DNA of 64,000 bases from Ceratothoa steindachneri (Eukaryota; Arthropoda; Malacostraca; Isopoda; Cymothoidae): contig OZ018320.1 of assembly GCA_963969495.1 (NCBI GenBank), positions 77,180,313 to 77,244,312 on the forward strand. The letters are read 5' to 3'. Numbering within the stretch: the stretch's first letter is position 1; each line of letters starts with the position of its first letter. Below are positions 56,780 through 64,000 of this stretch, one piece after another. The translations under genes were made by a program, and so were the position numbers. Below the pieces are notes generated by a model that saw only the letters and a list, made by a program, of their open reading frames with translations, was not told where the DNA came from and searched no databases.

Positions 56780-58660
56780 ATCAGCATTCCAAATACAACG
56801 CTAGTTCACTGAAGGCTGCCACCTGGACTTCTCTTTACTATGCGGGGGAGCCTTCATTGACCTGTTTTCGTTGAGCGTGTTGTATTCTGCTCTCGCTTCT
56901 TGCGCGGATACTGCCCCTGGTCCAGGCGATATCACGTAAGCCATTCTTCAACACCTCGGTAAGCGAGGCTTGGCCCTTCTCTTAGCTTTGGTCGGAGAAT
57001 ATCTTCCTAGCTTCTTAAAATCACTCCATCTCAGTTGGTTTTCACTCAATTTCTCTAACCTCTTGCGTTTGCAAGTTGATAGAGAAAATGGTAAATGGAC
57101 AGCGGAAGTGACTCTCTTTTGAACATTGTGGCTTATGTAAGTCCCACTCCACGGCGGATACTTATCTCTGGCTTGTGAGTACTACCTGCGAGGTTTCCTT
57201 TACAGGTAACATTTCTCTACCGTACTTTCGATTTAGATGTCTATTATACCGCATAGTGATTGATATGGTATCGTGTAAACCCTCTATTCTAGGGAGGTGA
57301 GGGGACGCCTCCCGATTTTTCTGTTTGAGTTATTACGAAATCATATAATTCTGCGTTTGAGTGGGAAGGACGTCTCGGAACCCTTTGGGCAAGGGAAGGG
57401 TGTCTCCCTGGGTTTCTCTAATCGTCACTTTGAAGTGAGTATCATCAGCATCACATCTGCAGCTGCACAAGTAAAGCTGCCTCTGGCAAATGTTCCAACA
57501 GATTGCGAACTGCGTTCCTCGTTATGCAGACACACTCTGTTTCGTTTTTTTTTTAACAAGATCAAGGAGGTGCACTTTTTTCGCCTTTACGGCTATCAAC
57601 CCTGATCCGGAGCTGGTCCTAAATCACTCTCGATTGAGAGGCGTGGACTCGCACGATTGACCGGTCTTGTACTTAACCGACGCCTCACCTCGTAGGCGCA
57701 TATCAGCAGCCTTAGAGTCTCTTGTACCAGCACTATGGACATTCTTCTTTCTATGACGTTCATCACGTGTGGTGCTGAGAAGGTCCAATTTCTGCTCTTC
57801 TGCCGTTCCTTTGTATTTGCTTAAATCTTGCATACTGATGTGAGTTTACTCTTTATTGACTGTCTTTTGCAGAAAGTAAATTATATCCGCTACACGGTCG
57901 GCTGTTGGATCCTTCCACACTCCCTTATATAGAGCCTCCTTGTCGATACAAGGGAGATGTCACTCGCTTTAGTCATGCACTATGGGTTGGGTCAGCGTCT
58001 CTCGCATTCACCAATAGCTCTCATTTCTTCCGCGGCCAATCTCTATAGGACATATGGTGGTGAGAAGCCCCAAGCGTGCTCTTAGCCTTTCGAGTTCAGG
58101 GCAAGGAAACTTTTCAAGAGTTTTATGTAACTCTTGGGCCATTGACGCCAATAGTTCAGCTCAAGAAGCCACCCTGTATGATTCCACTTTGAAACATTTG
58201 TTGCTACGCATCTAAACGACCGAGAGTGTTGAATTCGTATTTCTTGAAGCATATATTGTGTCCCACTAGAGCCGTATCTATCGGTGTATACGGATGGCTC
58301 TTAAGTCCGAAGAGGGAGTTGGGTTCCATGCTATCTCACTACTGTTTGACGCTGGCGTGGATCTTCAGGGTGCTGCCTTTGCCTTCACGATCTAGCTAGT
58401 TTCCATAACCGTTCGGTACGTGGGATTTGGCACCAGATTCCTTTTTCGGAAACCGATTTATAGTGGCTCAGAGTGCGCTGAGTGCGCTGGGTGCCTTTGA
58501 GGGGGTCGAGAGTATAGCAAATTGTCTTCTGGTGGGTTACTAGACATGCATGATGTGCGGAAAATGAGCGCACTGATGATGATTCCAAACAGTCTGCTCA
58601 AACCTGGGGACCCGACCAGCTCTTTGCTCTTCTCCACTGAATTCCTACAAAAGGGATATT
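56780..58660 (+). pseudogene. I-like LINE RT and RNase H remnant, heavily decayed
   Basis: Starts in the RT: LYSALASCADTAPGPGDIT, AILQHLGKRGLALLLALVGE, a broken palm (EHCGLCKSHSTADTYLWLV near 57115), and VRGRLPIFLFELLRNHIILR (57297) with FGQGKGVSLG in place of PQGSVLS. The catalytic YADD is not recognisable. Far downstream: VYTDGS (58287-58304), SEEGVGFHAISLLFDAGV and AQSALSALGAFEG (58472-58508), which are RNase H motifs (DG(S) and S-x-Q-S-A-L). RNase H within ORF2 supports an I-like element related to the one at 23-26.6 kb. Many stops in all frames. Confidence 0.65.
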
Positions 58661-58743
58661 TTTTTAAAATCCAAAATTAGTTACTTCGTACTTAAAATGT
58701 CCTTCCTGCTAGTAATGGGGGGCCATGCATGTTTTTCTTTTTC

Positions 58744-58953
58744 ATTTCAAATTGAGGCAAAAGTTTTGTTTTCAGTACCAATTTAAAGGTAAGGGTCTAT
58801 GGTACAATTCTGGTTCGAGTATCAAGCAGTCAGATAGAAAAAAACAAAATGGCCGCAAAAATCCAAGATGGCTGCCAATTTCCAGCTTTTTTTTCGCATG
58901 TACTATTAAATCTAGAAAGGTGATTTTGGTCTCTATATTTGTTTTTATGTATG
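58744..58953 (+). repeat. left long inverted repeat
   Basis: 210-bp arm pairing with 63545-63771; contains AAATGGCCGC and CAAGATGGCTGCC. Confidence 0.85.
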
Positions 58954-59150
58954 ATTCATAACTTAGTAATTGATCACTAATTGTATTCTACATTTTCCAT
59001 TTTATTGGTCTCTTTTCACAGATGGAAAAACGTCTCCATTTGCATACCCCCCTTCTTATAATATTTCAGGTAATACCAAATTTTATTTGCGACGCTCCTT
59101 GTACCTACAACAGTTATTTAATATTGTTTTTTTCCTTGTTTCTTCCCAGG

Positions 59151-62100
59151 TTGTTTCTGAGATAGCTGAGGCAAGGATGTGGCAGTTGTTTATTTTGTGC
59201 CAAAAGCAAACTGAGGAAGTGCTTGTTTGTCCTCTTGCGAATCCAGTCACCAGTCGTAGAGAGGGAAACAACACAGAAATCATCAGCCTCGCCTCAGTTT
59301 AGAGCAATTGGTGCTACTCCCTACCCAGACGTAGAACTTCCAGATGAAGAGTCCATGCAGAAGAATCGTGCATCCTGGCATAAATCTTGTCGTCAGCTTT
59401 ACAGGGCATTATCACTTGACCATGCAAAAAAACGTCATAATGAAGGATTGCCTCCTGCAAGAAAAAGACCCTGGCGGAGTCATGCAGCTGCTAATCGTAA
59501 TCTGTATCTTCTGTGGTGATGAAACAAATGCAGCAGACCATTCTTTTCAGAAAGTTACACTCACCCAACATATACATGACAAGGCAGTCGCGCTGGGAGA
59601 AGAGCGTATCGTGGCATTTCTTGCCGAAGGCGATGTGGTCGCCATTGAAGCCAAGTACCATCAAAATTGCTACACAGGGTTCAATCGCCGTTACGATGCG
59701 ATTTGTAAACAAGACACAGCTAGCGAAAATCTCGAGGCCACAACAGAAAATGAACTGCTCCAATTTATAAAGGAAGAAGTCACTGGAGGTCGTAGAATTT
59801 TGCAGTGCAAGATCTGACAGATATGATGACCAATAGATTAGAACACTATGGTATTCAGAAGACCTTGAACCGGACACGCCTAAAGGAAAGAGTTCTGGAA
59901 CACTTTCCGAATTTGAAAGAGAAGAAAGGTATCCGAGACCGAGTTTTCATCATTTGTAGGAAAACAGCTAGAAAAGTCATATCAAACACCAGATGAGGAA
60001 GCACGTACATTACTAATGGCAGGATCGATTCTCCGTAAAGCTGTTTTAGATCACAACACTACATCCAGGTTTGATGGCTCATTTCCAAATGGTTGCGAGG
60101 AATCATCTGTTCCACAACGTATAAAGTATTTCTTCCGTCAACTCCTCGCAGAACCCAAACCATCGCCAGAACAAAAGAATTCCAAGAAGATCCTCTCTGT
60201 GATTTAGTTGGCTATGCTAAATATGACTTCTCTTTCTGCGAACTTGAATTGTGAGCCTCCACTTGCTGTGTCACTGGCCCTCAAATTGCATTCCCAAACA
60301 AGAAGCAAGAAGCTGGTAAAACTACTACGCAAGTACACTCTGAGCATGTCATATAAGAAACTCACCAGCATTGAATCTAGATTTGCACAGGCTATTGCAG
60401 ATCATGCAAGGAACAACGCTGATATAGTCTATCCTGAAAATTTGCATCAGGGCATTTTCACAGTTGCAGCCCTGGATAACCTGGATCACAATCCCACATC
60501 ACGCACTGCAAGCTCATCCTTCTATGGAGCTGGTATTTTAATATTTCAGTTTCTTTCATTACAGACGCCTGGGTTGGACCAAAAATGTCTACGAATCAAC
60601 TCACAGAAAACATGAATACGCAGCAGTGAACCTATCCTGCCTCGTTCATATAGGTTTGTACCACCTGTGGGCCGAAATCCTGTCCCCAACCTCCCGTAAA
60701 AGATGTGCAACCAGTGGCAACGAGTTCATTCGATGAGGAGAAACAGCACGAACAGGAGTGGATGGCTGCAGTAAATGATATCCTATATGTGGATTGTGAT
60801 ACAGTAAAACACTCCAGCGATGTGGTCTTCCTACCATGCTGCTCCATCAGATACTGTTGGACAACCGGAAAAATGCATTGAAGCCCTCCTGCCACTTTTC
60901 CATGAAAAAGCCGCAACTCCATAAATGATTCGACATGGAATTAAACTGGTGAAAAAGACAACTGAGCACTTCAACCCACACCAAGTGCCTGTGTTTGTAG
61001 TGGACCAAACCACTCTATGATCTCGCCAAAAGAATGCAGTTGACCTTCTCTGACATTTATGAGGAAGCAAGTTTTTTTGTTATGCTAGATGGGCTCCACA
61101 TTGAGATAGCTTTGTAGACACCATGGCAGATCTTGTTCGTGGGTCTGGATGGCCTGAAACCCTGAAAAAGCTGGGCTGGTGAAGACAGAAGCAGCAGCCA
61201 CAGCTTTTCTTAATGCATCCAATGTAATGAGAACAAGATATGTCCATCAAATTACTGCTATGGTACTTGACAGCCTTCTGAAGCGAGCATACGAAGACAG
61301 TGGAACCGAGATGGCTCTTGAGGATTGGGTTGTGGTAGCTTCCCAACAGAGTCCAACGATCAAATTCTGGCTACTCGTACACAAGTACCAACAGATCATA
61401 TCCATGTTCATCCGGGCACATCGGGAGCGGAAGTTAGAATTCATGGTTACTACTTTGCAGAAGCTTGTGCCTCTGTTCTTTACTCTAGATCACTAGAATT
61501 ATGCCAGGTGGATTCCAATCTTTATCAGAGACCTGGAAGATCTACCAGATAGCATCTAGGAAGAGTTTAAGAAGGGACACTGGACAATAACTCGCCGTTT
61601 CTCATCCTTACCCATCGATCAAGCACACGAGTAAGACAATAAAAAGGTGAAAAGAGTTGATGGCATTATTGGTCTCACAGAGAACCGTGACATGCTGAAA
61701 CGCCGGATCGTGACTGACCCAGAAATCAGCCGTGTCGTTGAGGAGTTTACTGGTGCAAATGGTAACGATGATAATGAACTCCTTCCTCATGAGAAAGGAT
61801 ATGCATCTCAGCACCGATTTTTACGCCATGCCAAAGATCTGATTGAGTTGTTGCTGAGCAATAGGAATCCTTTTGAGGAGCACAGTGGAGACCTGGTTAC
61901 ATTAGACATCAAGGTGTGTGAATCTGCGGCTGCTGCCGTATCTGTCCATAAAGTGAAGTTTATGGTTACTACAACAACTTCAGACAGAGTGTGCTTGACT
62001 TAAATGCCACACCTCTGATAGCACCGATCAAGCGAAACAACTTGCTGTTGTTACATGAGAAGAAAACACAAAAGAAGTCAGCAATTAAGCTGAAAATGCA

Positions 62101-63380
62101 CCACTTCAAACGCAATGCAGAGATTTTTAGTCAAGCTTTTCTTGTACTAGCCAGCATCAGGGGGGATTTGGAGGAGTTTTTCAGCACGAATCTTCCCCAA
62201 AACCACCTGCATTGTCATCCGAAGGGCTCCATGAACTCTTGTACCAAGTTAGATTTGTTGGTATATATCATGTAAGCCAGTACAAGTAGCGCTATTTTTG
62301 TCGACAAGGAGCTAGTTGCGCTAGATGTTTACGACTTCATCATTATTGACGGAGGAGGACTTATACACTCACTTCCTGGTACAACTGTCCGAGGCAAGAC
62401 CTTTGATTCATATTTCGACAAGGTATTCTGCTCAAGAGTTCGCCAGGAGTTGAAGCGATCGACACGAGTAGATATTGTCTGGGACCCGTATCGTGCACCG
62501 ACGATCAAAGGAGGCACACGGGAAAACGAGGAACAGGCATCCGACAACGCATATCTGGAAATGCCAAAATCCCAGGAAATTGGCAGAATTTTCTGGCGAA
62601 CGTTGATAACAGGAAGGAACTGTTCTCATTCTTGTCAAAAAAGATAACAGAAGAACATTTCTCAGATGACAAGAATGTTTACATTCTGGAGACACAGATG
62701 TTGTCGTAATCTCCCTGAGTAATTTCCATCACATCAAGGTTCTGAATCCGGCCGCAGAAATCTGGAACTCCTTTAAAGCGGGAAACACAACCAAAATGAT
62801 CTCCATGAACGCTATCGCCACAAACTTGGCACGATAACATGCAGTCATGGCCCTTTTCCACGCATTCACTGGATCAGACAGTACTTCTTCCTTCAAGTTT
62901 AAGGGTAAGCGATCCTGCTGCACGTTGATGCACGAAATGCCATCCCTTATGGAGCAATTTGCAACTATTGTCGACACTCCATTCCAAACATCGCCAAGGT
63001 TGAAAGAATTGGCAACAAACTTTGTCTGTAGGCTGTACTCAAATGAATCAAACGAGGACAATGATGTTGACCTCGTCCGAATGAGGTTCTTCTAAAGTAA
63101 GACTAGGGACGTGGAGAGAATTCCACCAACTGGTGATGCTTTGGATCAACATCTCAAAAGGAGTATTTTCCAAGCAAGCATGTGGGCAACAGCCTACGTG
63201 TCCATTATGCTTGTGAACAACCCAACTAAACATGGGTGAAAGGAAGAGGTCGGAAAGCTGCTTCCCATTTGGACCACGCTGCCCCTCGCAAAGGATGTGT
63301 TCCACCTGGATGTGAAGTGCAAATGCGTGAAGACAAAGTTGAAGTGCACAAGTCAGTGCAAGTGCACATGCAAGAAGTAG
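59151..63380 (+). pseudogene. multi-domain repeat-element protein with PIN/XPG-like and CXC parts
   Basis: N-terminal part: IGATPYPDVELPDEESMQK, RASWHKSCRQLYR, then CIFCGDE...HSFQKVTLTQHIHDKA and YHQNCYTGFNRRYDAICK, a Cys/His-rich region. Middle: TRYVHQITAMVLDSLLKRAY, SPTIKFWLLVHKYQQIISMF, RAHRERKLEFMV and NYARWIPIFIRD. Then IGLTENRDMLKRRIVTDPEI and LPHEKGYASQHRFLRHAKDL. PIN/XPG-like part: FIIIDGGGLIHSLPGTTVRG, STRVDIVWDPYRAPTIKGGT, then DDKNVYILETQ and DVVVISLSNFHHIKV (acidic metal-site candidates). LFHAFTGSDSTSSFKFKGKR follows. The end is CKCVKTKLKCTSQCKCTCKK, a CXC motif. More than ten stops or shifts. Confidence 0.65.
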
Positions 63381-63544
63381 CTGAACTAGAATAATTCCCA
63401 ATACCAACATGTATATAGGGGTCTTGGTTAAATTGTTAGCCATTTCTTATTTCAAGCAATTGTGTAAGCATTTACTTGGAAGAAGGACTCAATATAAGAG
63501 AAGATATGATCCAATCATGTTTATTTTATTTTTATTCAATTACC
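63381..63544. other. 3' untranslated part of the long-TIR element
   Basis: AT-rich DNA between the CXC-encoding end and the right inverted repeat; nothing else seen. Confidence 0.4.
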
Positions 63545-63771
63545 CATACATGCAAACCAGGTATAGAGACCAAAACCACCATTCTAGGTTCAATAGTACA
63601 AAAGTTATGAGGCGTATTTTAAAAAAAAACTGGAAATTGGCAGCCATCTTGGATTTTAGCGGCCATTTTGAATTTTTTTATCTGACTGCTTGACACTCGA
63701 ACCAAAATTGTTCCATAGACCCTCACCTTCAGATTCATACTAAAAACGAAACTTTTGCATCAATTTGAAAT
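63545..63771 (-). repeat. right long inverted repeat
   Basis: 227-bp arm, complement of 58744-58953. The outer flank 63772-64000 is plain AT-rich DNA without features. Confidence 0.85.
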
Positions 63772-64000
63772 AACTGAGTGCCTGAGCACCTCACTATAGT
63801 ACGTCATTAATTGTGATTGACATTTTTATTTTTTCCTTAGATCAGGTCTATTAAACTCCTTTTTATGACCACAAGCCTACTAGCGCGTTGTACTTTTCGT
63901 GTTTGATAATCATTGCCATTATATCAATTATTATTTAATAAGAATTTATATCCAACTTGATTCGGATTAGTAAATCTTCAATATGAATTAGCAGTCTTTA

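Larger units (their letters stand above)
58744..63771 (+). mobile_element. 5-kb element with long inverted repeats, PIN/XPG-like coding (possibly Academ-related)
   Basis: Left arm 58744-58953 and right arm 63545-63771 are inverted copies. They share ATTTCAAATTGA at the outer ends, GGGTCTATGG, TCAAGCAGTCAGATA, CCAAGATGGCTGCCAATTTC and TTTTGGTCTCTATA. The right arm has about 20 extra bases. Between them lies one long, broken plus-strand protein. Academ DNA transposons are known to carry an XPG-like nuclease, but the assignment is tentative. Target duplication not found. Confidence 0.6.

Overview
This is eukaryotic repeat DNA with no host gene that I can recognise. Almost every protein-like stretch belongs to a transposable element (TE), and nearly all are broken by stops, frameshifts, truncations or later insertions. 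The mix of families suggests an invertebrate: Tc1/mariner, several hAT types, pogo, Merlin, piggyBac, a Helitron, many Penelope-like elements (PLEs), and Jockey-like, CR1/L2-like and I-like LINEs. The mariner type and a CYICG-motif repeat family are common in arthropods, so an arthropod, perhaps a crustacean, is my best guess, held with low confidence. At least 13 long (TA)n arrays, about 1.1 kb in total, are scattered through the window.

Layout. 0-1.2 kb: 3' part of a Tc1/mariner element. 1.6-6.6 kb: minus-strand ZMYM1-like hAT element split by a Jockey-like LINE fragment and a (TA)n array. 6.8-10.7 kb: pogo-like element with reiterated terminal motifs. 11.5-13.65 kb: minus-strand element of an unclassified family with its own terminal inverted repeats (TIRs). 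14-19 kb: two minus-strand LINEs. 19.25-19.67 kb: an LTR-like block. 19.74-22.05 kb: a non-autonomous Helitron carrying a nested hAT deletion derivative. 23.1-26.6 kb: minus-strand I-like LINE.

28.4-47.7 kb is a PLE cluster with at least five copies or fragments, some in inverted pairs. One copy is split by two head-to-tail Jockey-like LINEs flanked by three copies of the same 7-bp target. A Merlin element sits at 42.5-43.9 kb. Several PLE tails carry small hairpins that resemble decayed hammerhead ribozymes and abut (TA)n arrays.

50.8-53.8 kb: plus-strand CR1-like LINE with an SGNH-esterase ORF1, lacking its reverse transcriptase. 53.9-55.04 kb: piggyBac remnant ending at TTAA. 55.8-56.7 kb: further PLE pieces. 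56.8-58.7 kb: decayed I-like LINE with an RNase H remnant. 58.7-63.8 kb: a 5-kb element with inverted repeats of about 210-230 bp, coding for a multi-domain protein with a PIN/XPG-like region and a C-terminal CXC motif (possibly Academ-related).

The pieces do not form a pathway. The order of events can be read from nesting: for example, PLE copy first, then LINEs inside it; Helitron first, then hAT inside it. All family names come from remembered protein motifs, and all protein readings were made by eye across frames.
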